Shown: positions 10,734 to 21,020 of the stretch, piece after piece
Numbering within the stretch: the stretch's first letter is position 1
Layout: each line of letters begins with the position of its first letter
From: Pollenia angustigena
Taxonomy: Eukaryota; Arthropoda; Insecta; Diptera; Polleniidae
Assembly: GCA_930367215.1 (NCBI GenBank)
Contig: OV884056.1
Location: 247,407,127 to 247,471,126, forward strand
Reading direction: 5' to 3'
Length of the DNA stretch: 64,000 nt
Program-made: the position numbers and the translations under genes
Notes under the pieces: model-generated
Databases searched by the model: none
What the model saw: only the letters and a program-made list of their open reading frames with translations
What the model was told of the DNA's origin: nothing

Positions 10734-12856
10734 ATCTAAATACATCCAGAAAAAAGTAGTTTTCGAAGTTCTTATGGAAGAAAGATACTAAATAACGAGT
10801 GAAAGAAGCTATCCATTTTGAAAAAGTTTTTACTGGGAGACAAAGAAATTTCTTTCTTGCCGGAATAAAGGTTTTGGCACAAAAGTGTACATATAAGATA
10901 AGAGTATCAAATATCAATCATATTTTGTATATGTATATAAGAAGTATTAAATGTTCAAAATAAGCCAAGTCGGTCCATTACTTTCCCCTTGAAATTTTGC
11001 TTTTGCCGATACATTTTTTAGGGAAGAGACAAACAATTTCGAGGACAATTTTCACAATAGGGATAAATATAAAAATTGAACCCTTGTTTCTAAAGTAACC
11101 ACAACTAATGTATTCTTTAAATATATCGTTACGATACTTATGCGCCACCCTGTATTTTGTATGGTCATTAGCATTTTTGTATATGCTAGACACAGAAGAC
11201 AAAAATGTAAAGTGTGTAAAAGCAATAAATAAGGTATACAAAACTTTATGATTTTAAAAAGTTACTGCTTTTAAAAACTGTAGAAAAATTGTGTTGCTTG
11301 AACAAACATAATTAAAGTAAAATTTTCTCGTTTCTAATGTGCTGTTTTTAAGTGACAGGCGATTGATTGTATTGTAAAATTTATATGAAAAACTCTCAGT
11401 TTTTTAGTCTTTGGAAACAGCTCATAAGTTCTTCTTAAATGATTTTCTATTTGAGGAAAATTATATGTTGGTAAAAAAATTATCAAAAATATGATAAAAC
11501 CATTTTTCTGGCAACGCTGATGTTCATTATGTTAGGTTCTAAAAATAATTTAACTTGGTAGCACTTCTTGAAAAAGCACTCAATTTTAAATAGCCATATT
11601 AGAGTCACTCTCCTTAAAATGAGAGGACTTTTTTATTACTCTCTTCAAATTGAGTACTTTGATAACTTACTTTGTTATCTTCTCGGCCGCAGAAAAAGTT
11701 TGTTTTCTCGGTATGATTTGTTCACGCACGTGGTTTAGTTATAACAGGGATGTCAGCGCCTTGCACAATTGTGCAAATTAATTCACATGTACGCTTACGC
11801 TCTTTTATTTTGCAAGCGTAAAATATAATTGTTTACTGAGAAACACTCTCATTCAGCGGGAAATATCGCAAATATTGCAAGGCCTGTTTTGAGGCCTCTA
11901 AATATATTTATGTATATAAATAAATATACAATTACTGTATGTAGGTACATCTTTTTTTTTTTGTTTTATTATCTTTTTTATTTTATTTATTATCTATGTT
12001 TTTGTTTTGTTTTATTTCTGTTTTTGACATTGTACAATGATTTTAAAACAGGGATTTCCATTTCTTTGCACAATTGTGCAATTGTGGTTATTTTTTAATA
12101 ATTTTCAAAATAATTGTTTTGCATTTAAGCTAACGATATGTGTTTTGTTCGTGAAAAAAATTCGTTGATGCCTGTAACAGGGTCCCTTTTTCTTTCGTTA
12201 AAAAGACGTACCTAAATGCAGAAATTATTAAGAAAAGAAAAAGCCACAAGAATTTGTTGGTATTTTGTGATTGTAAATATATTTTTGTTTTTGTACCAAT
12301 CGCGTCGGTGGGTTTTTTTTTTTTTTTTTGAAAACTCTTTTCTTAAAAAAGGTAAAAATATTTAAAAAACAAGTTAAAAAAGTCTTATTTTGCTACAATT
12401 TATGTGTAAACCTATACACATAAAAGCAAATGTGACAGCAGGTAAAATTTTTGGGTAAGAAGATGTGTTTTATTGATGTATTAATGAAACTTTATTGTTT
12501 CGCACTATTTTTATTGCTTACTTTTTTATGCTACAATTATATGACCGAGTCTAAAGAGTAAACCTTACTACTTTATGGTATTTATTTAACGTAACTTTGA
12601 CCTGTTATAATGACTTTATACATTTTTGCAGGCAAACTCAGGTGCACATTTGGTATTTTGTAAAAAGTTATGATATACCATTAGCTAGAATTAAAATGTA
12701 TGCACAGATGTTTGAAGTATGAGTAACCCAACATTGTGAATACCCTTTCTATTTTACTTACCACTATGAATACCCTAACTTTTTACTAAAATAACTTTTT
12801 CACGTTATAATTCTCATGTAATTCATTTTATTTTTGAATAAATAGACCAGGGAAAT
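10734..12856. other. Gene-free stretch with two copies of a 16-bp palindrome
   Basis: No gene is supported. The perfect palindrome TTGCACAATTGTGCAA occurs at 11761-11776 and 12066-12081. Each is preceded by CAGGGAT within 25 bases, so they are two copies of one small repeat. A third, diverged copy (CAGGGAAATCC then ATTTCTATGTA) is the insertion site of the LINE at 12870. Confidence 0.6.
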
Positions 12857-13243
12857 CCATTTCTATGTAAGTTTGCTTTAGGCAGTGGTTGAGTAAAGAC
12901 CTATATAGCGGAAGAAAAAGTAAATTTTTGGAAAATAAAAAATAAAAACGTAAACAATAGTGTATTATTGGAAAATAAAACTGAATTTGGAAATAAAATT
13001 TTGAAAAATTAAAAAAAATTTTTTGAACACTTGTTTGTGTGAGAAGTCTGTAGAAGGCAATACTGCACAGTAGTTTTGTGCTACAGTGTTTTTATAAGCA
13101 AGTTTTTTGAAAAGCAATTCAAAACAAATCCAATTGAATTTTAATAGCAACATTTCGTATACAAGTTTGTTTGGGGGTAAATTTCTATAATTCTGTTGAC
13201 CAATGCAGATAGATACTGCCCCTTGACCATTGGAAGTTGTAAG

Positions 13244-14572
13244 ATGGATGAAGATAACGTTAATCCAAGTAAACGTGCCCGTGCGGGGGTCTCAGTTGAA
13301 GAACTTCAGCGGATAATTTCGAAGAAGGATAAAGAAATTGATTTTCTTACTCAGAAATTTAATTATATTACTGTGGAGAATGAAAAATTAACAAAAGCGG
13401 TTGAAGATCTTATGAATAAGTTTCAAAAGAGCAATGATATTGAGAATTTTTCCAGTGAAGATGAAATGCTTTTGGAGAATGAAAAGATTGAGGGTAGCAA
13501 TTTGCGGCAAGAAACTCAAAAAGCTAAGTTAAGTCAAGAAAGCCAAAAACGTTCGAAAGAGGGCGCATCAAGTAACAGCAAAGTACCGAATGCAAAAGCA
13601 AATGTTGATGAGGAAAAAAAGAGGAGTAAGTCTGTTCCTGTAATCACTACATATAATGTAAATATTAAGGACATTGTAGAGAGTATTGACAAGTTGTTAG
13701 GTCATAAAAATTTTAATTTGAGGATTTTGGGCAAGGGCGTGGTAAATATAGGGGTTTGCACGCTTGAAGACTTTGATAAGGTGAAGTCTATGCTTGAACA
13801 AAAAAATGTTGAGTTTTATACGTAATGGGTTGTCAGGATCTCAAAGGATTCTGATATAGGTAAATTCTATGAAATTAGATACGTTTTACGATGTAAGGTT
13901 CACATTAGAAAATTTGTCAGGAAAGGTGTTACACAGTGCTTCAATTGCCAGCGTTTTGGGCATGTATCGTCTAATTGTAGGATGCCGTATAGGTGCGTCA
14001 AATGTGGTGGGTCTCATGGACCAGGTAAATGTAGTGTACCTCCAAAGGGGGAGAACGTCCAGGAATCTTTGATTACTGACCCCATTACTGGTCAGGTTTC
14101 TAAAAGGGTAGGTTTACCGGTTAAATGTGTAAATTGTAATGGTGAGGGTCATGTGGCTAGTTCTAGGGAATGTCCTCGTAGAATTGAGCTTGTTCGTAAA
14201 CTTGAGGCGCGAGTTGTTTCTAGGAATAACGTACAGCCCAAAATTTTGTCTACTCCTTATAGGGAGGTAAAGGCTGGGGTCTCCTATGCTTCGGTAGCTG
14301 GGTCCTCTTCTAGCAGGAATGTTGCATCCAATTTAAATCAGCTTGGATCTATTGCACAGCCTGGTTATCGTAAGGCTGATGTTACTATTAAGGACGCAAT
14401 GAATCAGTATGATTTTATTGACCGTGATTGTAGGCGCTTCTTTGGGGGCGGATTAATCCATTGTTTAGATAGGATAGGTAACTTTGCGAAGGATTATCGT
14501 GGATTAAGTAACGATGGGGACAAATCTGCCGCCTTGCTTGGTATGCTTCTCACTCTTCGTCAAAATGGATAA
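13244..14572 (+). pseudogene. LINE L1a ORF1 (Gag-like, zinc knuckles), one nonsense codon
   Basis: ORF1 of jockey-clade LINEs makes an RNA-binding protein that packages the element RNA. From the ATG at 13244 the N-terminus is charged with a heptad-like segment (about residues 15-55). It is followed by a Lys/Ser/Glu-rich linker and an RNA-recognition-like region ending VEFYT. A TAA at 13823-13825 stops it. The same frame then continues without frameshift into three zinc knuckles: CFNCQRFGHVSSNC near 13940, CVKCGGSHGPGKC, and CVNCNGEGHVASSREC. The stretch between the RNA-recognition-like part and the knuckles looks shorter than in relatives, so a small internal deletion at the stop is likely. 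The final TAA overlaps the ORF2 start (ATGGATAA). I chose ATG 13244 because the protein-like charge pattern begins there; an in-frame ATG at 13196 is also possible. Confidence 0.75.
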
Positions 14573-17507
14573 CTCTATTAAAGCAATATTTATTAACGTC
14601 AACTCCATAGTTTCTAGGCACAAAAGGCATTATTTGAATTTATTTATTATTGAACACAAGCCCGATGTTATGCTTTTGGCTGAACATTGTCTCAGTTCAA
14701 GGCATAGATTTGGTATAGAGGGATATACGTTATTTAGACGAGATCGACAAAACGGACGTGGTGGGGGGACTGCTGTTCTAATAAGGCAAAATTTTCAATG
14801 TGAGGAGATTGTTCTCGATACGGGTATGATTGAGAACACTGCTGCACGTATTCGTTGTTCGAATGGTCGTGATATTGTTTTTGTTGCAATGTATTTAAAG
14901 CCCAACAATACTTTTGCTATTGATTCGTTTGACTCAATACAAAATTTGGCTGTCAATAACAATGTTGTTATTGGTTGTGACCTCAATGCGAGGCATCCGT
15001 ATTGGGGTGATCCTTACACTAATGTTTGTGGACGAAATCTTCGAAATTTTTTACTGGCCAATCCTGACTTGGAGGTACGACAAACTGATGGACCGACAAG
15101 AAAGAATGTTGTTTTATCTTCATTTATTGATTTTTTTATTACGACTGTTGATTTAGGACCTTCTTCTGGAATTTTGCTTCGAACAATTGATTATGAATCT
15201 GACCATAAAGCTGTGGAGATTTCTCTTAACGCAGGTAACTGCATGTCGCGTGAAGTGCCTTCGAGATTTGATTTCGATGGGCTTAATATTCGTCGTTTTA
15301 GGAGTAAGCTGTCTGGAAATTTGGCAGATTGTGGTCTCCCTGTTGACAGGAACGTTACTGAGTCTGAAATTGATGAATGTGTCACAAATTTAAATTGTGC
15401 CTTTGTGGATGCCATGGAATATTCTATTCCGAAAATCTTGGTAAAAGGCAGGGGAATGTTGAAACTCCCATTACACATTCTTAATTTCATCACTCACAAA
15501 AAAAGACTTAGACGAGCTTTGCATAGGTGTAGTGAGCCTGGCAGGGCGAGTATTATGAAGGCCGAAATTAAAAATTTGGATAAGATCGTACAAGGGGCCA
15601 TTTCTGTTTCTGAGCAGGAGCATTTGTCTGATTACCTCAGCAAGGTGCGCCTAAATAACACAACGTTTAGGAAGGAGAAATCTGCGGTCGGATTGAATGT
15701 TCGTCCGGCAGTGCAAAATTTAAAAGGCCCAGGGGGTTTAATTGTCTCTGATGATAATGGAAAGGCTAATTTGCTTGCAGATGGTTTTTTTCATGTTCAG
15801 CAGACGGGTCAATTGGGCACTTGGGGTTCGACTGATGCTATCGTGGAGAGGGAACTAGAGACATTGGACAGGACAACGCCTTTGATGGTGTTTGACAATT
15901 TTTCGACTGCAGACGGAAGGACTGTTCACACGGACAGAAGACTTTCTGATTTTGGCTTTGTTGATGCCGCATCCGTCGGCTGTGCTTTAAAGAGAAGGGC
16001 AAACAAAAGGTCCAGTGGTTTTGATGGTGTTCCTGATTTTGTACTTAGAAAATCGGATAATGTAGTTTGGACATTTTTGGCAATTTTGTTCAATCATTGT
16101 GTAAATATTGGCTACTTTCCCCAGGCATGGAAGGCAGCTCTGGTTGTACCGATTTTAAAGCCAAGATCAGATTCTACTGAAGCTGGCAGTTATAGACCAA
16201 TATCCTTACTCTCGGCGTTTGGGAAATTGTTTGAGTTTTTTATCCTTGGTATGATAAACAAAGTAATTTTTGATAGGGAAATTCTGAAGGACTTCCAGTT
16301 TGGGTTTAGGAATGGACACTCTACTTCCCATGCCCTATTGGTATTGTCTGATTATGTTGCTGAGGGTCTTAATAGGAGATGTCCTACTATGGTTGCAAGT
16401 TTAGACTTTGCCAAGGCGTTTGATACAGTTTGGCATGATGGTCTTTTATATAAGATGTTAAATTTTGGTTTTGGTAGTAATATTTGTCGACTGGCTGCCA
16501 GCTTCTTGAGTGGGCGGACATTTAGGGTACGAGTGGGGACAACCTTTTCGGACATTAGACTGGTTGAAGCGGGTGTACCACAGGGCTCTTTGTTGGGTCC
16601 GGTACTTTATAATTTGTATGTTTCTGACTTACCTCAGCCGACTGATGGAAATCTTTTACTGACTTACGCGGACGATATTCTTGTTGCTTCTAAGGGGGCG
16701 AACGCTAGGAGAATAAACAATGGACTTAATACGTATTTGACAAGACTAAATGACTATTTCGGAAAATGGAGACTAAATCTTAACATGTCGAAAACTGTGG
16801 CTGTGCTCATTAAGGGCAAACGCAAATATATTTATCCCAACTGCAGGAAATATGTTCCGTGTTTGAAAATAGGAGGTGAATTGGTCAACATTTCTGATAG
16901 AGTGAGGTATCTAGGTGTTACTTTCCATGAAAATTTTGAGTTTTATCGTCATATTGATAATGTTTTGGAAAGGTCAAAGAAGGTATACAATTTGTATCAA
17001 AGTATTTTAAGGCGCAAAGGTGGCTTAGGTAGAAAAGTTCGCCTTTTAGTTTATAGGCAGATAATTCGGCCTCTCATTTCCTATGCCTTCACAGCTTGGT
17101 TTGGAATATCTTCCGCCCAGATGGAAAGGCTTAGGAGATGGGAGAGAAGGATTCTTGTTGCCTGTCTCGGCTTGAGACCTCGTTTAGGACCTGATGGTGT
17201 TTTACGTAGACCGTCCTGCAAATTAACATATAGTCAAGTAGATTTTGGAAGGATTGATAACTTTATGGTGGAAAAGACTATAAAGTTTCTGGAGAGTGCA
17301 CAAAATTTGGAAAATGATTTAGTCAAAAGTTGTTTTTCAAGTAGAAGAAGTATGGAAAGAATTGGATTAGCAAAGTATCTGTCTCCGGTTGATTTACTGA
17401 CCCTCAGGGAGGCTGGCCTCCTCCATGAAGGTGCAAATCTTTTGTTTTACCACCGCCGCATCCACACAATGGATATATATAACACAGTTTATAATACTGC
17501 CCAGTAA
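14565..17507 (+). CDS. LINE L1a ORF2: endonuclease-reverse transcriptase, intact
   Basis: The frame encodes 980 residues from an ATG that overlaps the ORF1 stop by seven bases. The N-terminal ~230 residues are an AP-type endonuclease that nicks target DNA: the start KAIFINVNSI, an AEHC region, GCDLNARHPYWG, and SDHKAVEIS near residue 217. The reverse transcriptase follows, with SYRPISLLSAFGKLFEFF, DFQFGFRNGHST, SLDFAKAFDTVWH, AGVPQGSLLGPVLYNLY and the catalytic YADDILVAS around residue 700. There is no RNase H domain after the RT thumb, which fits the jockey clade rather than the I clade. The C-terminal part is Arg-rich. Length and motif set are complete, so the protein may be functional, although its ORF1 partner is broken. 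Upstream in-frame codons exist back to 14514; the overlap ATG is preferred because stop-start overlap is common between LINE ORFs. Confidence 0.9.
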   Translation: MDNSIKAIFINVNSIVSRHKRHYLNLFIIEHKPDVMLLAEHCLSSRHRFGIEGYTLFRRDRQNGRGGGTAVLIRQNFQCEEIVLDTGMIENTAARIRCSNGRDIVFVAMYLKPNNTFAIDSFDSIQNLAVNNNVVIGCDLNARHPYWGDPYTNVCGRNLRNFLLANPDLEVRQTDGPTRKNVVLSSFIDFFITTVDLGPSSGILLRTIDYESDHKAVEISLNAGNCMSREVPSRFDFDGLNIRRFRSKLSGNLADCGLPVDRNVTESEIDECVTNLNCAFVDAMEYSIPKILVKGRGMLKLPLHILNFITHKKRLRRALHRCSEPGRASIMKAEIKNLDKIVQGAISVSEQEHLSDYLSKVRLNNTTFRKEKSAVGLNVRPAVQNLKGPGGLIVSDDNGKANLLADGFFHVQQTGQLGTWGSTDAIVERELETLDRTTPLMVFDNFSTADGRTVHTDRRLSDFGFVDAASVGCALKRRANKRSSGFDGVPDFVLRKSDNVVWTFLAILFNHCVNIGYFPQAWKAALVVPILKPRSDSTEAGSYRPISLLSAFGKLFEFFILGMINKVIFDREILKDFQFGFRNGHSTSHALLVLSDYVAEGLNRRCPTMVASLDFAKAFDTVWHDGLLYKMLNFGFGSNICRLAASFLSGRTFRVRVGTTFSDIRLVEAGVPQGSLLGPVLYNLYVSDLPQPTDGNLLLTYADDILVASKGANARRINNGLNTYLTRLNDYFGKWRLNLNMSKTVAVLIKGKRKYIYPNCRKYVPCLKIGGELVNISDRVRYLGVTFHENFEFYRHIDNVLERSKKVYNLYQSILRRKGGLGRKVRLLVYRQIIRPLISYAFTAWFGISSAQMERLRRWERRILVACLGLRPRLGPDGVLRRPSCKLTYSQVDFGRIDNFMVEKTIKFLESAQNLENDLVKSCFSSRRSMERIGLAKYLSPVDLLTLREAGLLHEGANLLFYHRRIHTMDIYNTVYNTAQ

Positions 17508-17839
17508 TAACTTATTGTCATATTTTTTCTATTTTATTTTTAAGTATCTAGTTTAAGTTTAAGTTTTTTGTTTTAGTTTTAAGTTTTTTTTTTTATATAC
17601 AAAACAATTTCAAATGTCTCCATTTTTTAAAACCTTTTTTATGGAATTATGATTAAAAGAATTATTATTTTCAAATGTTGTATATCAAATGTACATTCTG
17701 GTTATTAATATGTTAGTTCTTGATAAATACATTAGTATGTAAGAAGTTATTTTTAAGCCTTAGTTTTAATTTATAACTAAACTTTGTGAAAAAATTTTTT
17801 GGGAAATAAATCAATCAGCGAAATCACCATTTCTATGTA

Positions 17840-17967
17840 CAATTGTGTATACCTGTAAACTTCAAATTAGAATTTCATTTAATAGTCTTGTAGACAGCGA
17901 TAACGGACGTGCAAGCGGATGAGTTTATTAAAAAAAAGATAAATGATGCCATATAAAAAAATATTTT
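17840..17967. other. Short flank between LINE L1a and the hAT remnant
   Basis: This is AT-rich DNA following the target duplication, starting CAATTGTGTATACC. It continues the host-side repeat interrupted by the LINE. Nothing else is recognisable. Confidence 0.4.
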
Positions 17968-19270
17968 ATGATAAAAAATGCATTTAATTATTTTCAATGT
18001 CTCTTATGTTTTAAAACATTTGAACTTAAGAGATTGTATACTTTGAAAAGGCATTATGATCATTTCCATAATGATATTAAACAATATGAAGTAAAAGAAA
18101 GGGAAAACCAAGAAGAAGAGCATGAAGATAGGATAGAAGAGTTAAAAATAGAAATATCAAATTTACTAACTTTGGAAATAGTTAAACGGGGAAGACCATT
18201 TTCCGATGGGGCATTTATAAAAAAGCTTTTCAATGCAGTTTTGGAAAAACTGAAAATCGATTGCAGCGTAATAAAAACGCTTCCCATGAGCCGAAATAGT
18301 GTCGTCAAGCGCACATCAATTTAAACTGCACATATACAATCTGTGATTAGGTAAAAGTTAAAAAATTGTGAATATTTTTCTTTTTGCCTCGACGAAAGCA
18401 CCGACATTATTGATCTTTGCCAATTGGTCATTTGTGTTCGATGCATAGATAGTGAGTACAATGTTTTTGAAACTATGTACTCACTTGAAACGTTTTACGG
18501 TAATGTAACAGGTAAGGTATTATACGACGTAGTCTTTGAAAACCTGATTTCTGTTACACAAGCTTCAAAATTAGCAGGAGTTTGCACGGATGGTGCAAAC
18601 GTTATGGCCGGGAAGTATGAAGGTTTCGTAGGACAGCTTAAGCAAAATTGAATTGATGTACATGCTTTCCATTGCATAATTCATCAGTCCATGCTTGCCT
18701 CAAAATTTATAAGTGATCATGCCGCTATTAATACTGCAGAGCGGATAATCAATAGAATACGGGGGGGTCATCATTCATTAACGCACAGAAAATTTGTATG
18801 TTTTCTTAAAAACGTAAACGCCAATCACCACGACTTAAAAATGTTTACGGAAGTTCCTTGGCTTAGTCGGGGTGATTGTCTAAACAGGTTATTCGATCTT
18901 AGAAAAGAGGTGTTGCGTTTTTGGGAAACTGAAAATTTAGACGAATGTGAATTAATACAGTTGAATGATTATGAGTTAATTTTAGACCTTGCGTTTCTGG
19001 CGGATACAAGCAGTATTTTAAATGAGCTAAATTTGGAACTACAAGGAAAGGGAAACAATTTAAGTGACATATATACGATTGTTTTTAATTTTAAAACCAA
19101 ATTATTTTTATTAACAAATGAAATAAATAATGAAGATTTTTCCAACTTTCCTAAAACTTTGCTTATTTATGACAAGGAGAAATATTTGAAAAAATCTGAG
19201 TATTTGGCAATTTTTGAAAACCTTTTTTACAACTTTCAAGATCGTTTTCAAGATTTTGAGGATATAAACA
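17968..19270 (+). pseudogene. hAT-superfamily transposase pseudogene (ZBED/GTF2IRD2-like type)
   Basis: One reading frame carries transposase-like sequence throughout, broken only by nonsense codons at 18322, 18352 and 18649. In order: a BED/C2H2-like zinc finger near the start (CLLCFKTFELKRLYTLKRHY then HFH); a KRGRPFSDGAFIKK helix region; LDESTDIIDLCQL, typical of the first catalytic segment of these hAT proteins; CTDGANVMAGKYEGF; HAFHCIIHQ; and EVPWLSRGDCLNRLFDLR. These motifs match the hAT group that also gave rise to vertebrate ZBED5/FAM200-like genes. The C-terminal dimerisation domain is absent because the sequence joins a gypsy fragment at 19271. Terminal inverted repeats were not found. 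No frameshift is needed, so decay appears to be by point mutation and truncation. Confidence 0.75.
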
Positions 19271-20520
19271 ATTATAGCATTTTGCTTTGTTTTTACCTTG
19301 TTTCTCGCTTAAAGCTTGCAAAACTGCCTCCTTCATGCTTCTCATTTCCTTTAAAATATCTCTTTCTTCTTCAGCAGCAAAATTAAGTTTTCGCACCATA
19401 AACGTTTGCGGCCTTGAAATTATCCTTGCGGTTTCTTGTGCTAGGGCAAATGATACCGTTTCTGCAAATGATGGCTTCTGTGATGCACATACCGCTAGTT
19501 TCACATCAGCATCCCGTATACCGTTTACAAATGCCTCGGTCTTAAAATGATCTAGCAACGGATGACTTTCGCCTGGATAAGTAAGCTGCACCAAGCGCTC
19601 ATTCTCTAATGCGAAATCCTGTAGCGTCTCGTTTGGCCTTTGTACTCTACCCCGTAATTCCATTCTGAATATTTCTTTTCTATGTTCACCACCATACTTG
19701 CGTTGCAGTGCTACCATAATGTCATCATAATTATTTCTGCAACTTACTGGTACACTTTCTAGAATTTCAGCCGCAGTTCCTTTTAAAGCCAGAATCAGCT
19801 CTATGGCTTTTTCTTCATTGTTCCAAGCATTTTTATTGGCAACTGTGTCAAACTGGAACTTAAACACATTCAATGGTGAGCTGCCGTCAAAACTTGGAGC
19901 TCTTATTCTATTCGAGACTTCTGGAAAAACTCGCACCACTCCCTCTTGGCACTGAAGACTATTTACTCTTTCTTCCAGATGATAAAGTTTTCCATCAAAA
20001 ACCGTGACTTGTGTTTTTACATCAGTGACTTGTGTTTTTACATCAGACAATTCTATTTCCATATCGTCTACTCTTTCGTTTATAACAGTAGAAATCTCTT
20101 GAAGCTTCTCAAGTTTTTCATTAGTAGCCTGAAGTTTCTCGTTTGTCACTTTAGAATTTTCTTGAATTTCGGCTAAGATGGTGCTTGAATTTTCCTTAAC
20201 CATTTTCTTCATGTTTTTAGAATTTTCTTCCATTTTTCTAGAATTTTCTTCCATTTTTCTAGAAGTGTCTGCCGACATTTTTCCATTTTCTCCATCATAG
20301 CAGCAAACATTGTACCAAGATCCATGTTGCTTGTTACTGCACGGGTAGCAACTTCTATTTCTTCTTTTTCTTCAAATTCATAAGTTGCGATGTCAATATT
20401 GCGTCGCTTAAATTCATCGATTAATCTTTTCTGCAGCTCAGCTTTATTTCCTGCAGTAGGCAGATCCAACTTGCCCAACTCTTTCTTGAGCTGTTCAACT
20501 TTTAGCTCCTCGAATTTCAT
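19271..20520 (-). pseudogene. Gag of truncated gypsy copy (family G)
   Basis: Gag starts at 20520 with a SAP-type helix pair (ELKVEQLKKELGKLDLPTAG) followed by acidic residues, then a long heptad-rich coiled coil with repeated RKMEENS and VKTQVTD units. It continues with a capsid-like core (APSFDGSSPLNVFKFQFD, LRGRVQRPNETLQDFAL), and breaks off at the first two cysteines of the zinc knuckle. A single frameshift lies near 20275-20285 in the coiled-coil repeats. The copy at 56364-57765 is the best comparison and is nearly the same in sequence. The SAP motif, usually a DNA-binding module, at the start of Gag is notable. Function in the copy is lost by truncation. Confidence 0.85.
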
Positions 20521-20580
20521 TGTTGTTTGTATAGTTTTTTTTTTTTTTTTATTTATTGCAATTTTACTTCTGACACCATT

Positions 20581-21020
20581 TGTTACGTTTTTCCTTTAAT
20601 AAACGCGTTCGGTTTACTCCCTTTATAATAAACCGTTGAGTTCTTTTAATTGCAAATAAAAATAAAAACACACACTTATTCGACTTAACAAACTTTATTG
20701 AAATTAATTATTTTGTTCACAATTGTTAGTTACGAACAGAACCGTTTTTCAAAACAGACTAAACTTATTATACATGAGTCACCCCTTTTTATATTTCATA
20801 ATTATTTCTAGAATTTTCCTGAACCTTCCTGTAATAACTATTTATTATGTTCTATAACCATTTTTAGAAATGACTGGGAAATTTATATAGGAATTATTTT
20901 AACAAAACAGTTGTGTTAAAAATAATACATGACAATTTTAAGTAACATAAAACTATAATTTACAAGATAACTTAAAACTATAACTATAAATAATTCTTAG
21001 ATAATTTAACTTTCGTAACA
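20581..21020 (-). repeat. 5' LTR of truncated gypsy copy, 440 bp
   Basis: The LTR is bounded by TGTTACG and CGTAACA, which are inverted copies of each other. It aligns along its full length with the LTR at 52354-52762 (409 bp). The main difference is an insertion of about 27 bases at 20610-20635 with the inverted ends CGGTTTA and TAAACCG. The sequence CTTCTGACACCA directly inside (20567-20578) is the complement of a tRNA-Leu-type primer site. Confidence 0.88.

Larger units (their letters stand above)
12870..17826 (+). mobile_element. Jockey-clade LINE (L1a), about 4.96 kb, with 13-bp target duplication
   Basis: The non-LTR retrotransposon has a ~370-bp 5' UTR, ORF1 (zinc-knuckle nucleic-acid binding protein), ORF2 (endonuclease and reverse transcriptase) and a ~320-bp AT-rich 3' UTR. 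The 13 bases CCATTTCTATGTA occur at 12857-12869 and again at 17827-17839. Joining the two flanks at one copy gives a sequence that resembles the repeats at 11744 and 12046 (CAGGGA, then CCATTTC, then CAATTGTG), so the duplication is credible. The 3' end before the duplication reads AAATCAATCAGCGAAATCA and has no poly(A) tail, which is unusual for jockey-like elements. ORF1 is broken and ORF2 is open. Confidence 0.75.
19271..21020 (-). mobile_element. Truncated Ty3/gypsy copy (family G), 5' LTR plus part of Gag
   Basis: This is a second copy of the family seen at 52354-58086. Reading on the minus strand it has the 5' LTR (21020-20581), a primer site, and Gag up to the zinc knuckle, where it stops at 19271 in a direct junction with the hAT remnant. 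The junction lies inside the KCYNC knuckle codons, so the loss is a deletion or rearrangement, not normal integration. Everything downstream (protease to integrase and the 3' LTR) is missing. Confidence 0.85.

Noticed and set aside
12870..17826. Telomeric retrotransposon (HeT-A/TART type)
   Set aside because: There is a target duplication and unrelated flanking DNA on both sides; no head-to-tail array.
17968..19270. Domesticated, functional ZBED-type host gene
   Set aside because: Three in-frame stops and loss of the C-terminus make it a decayed transposase.
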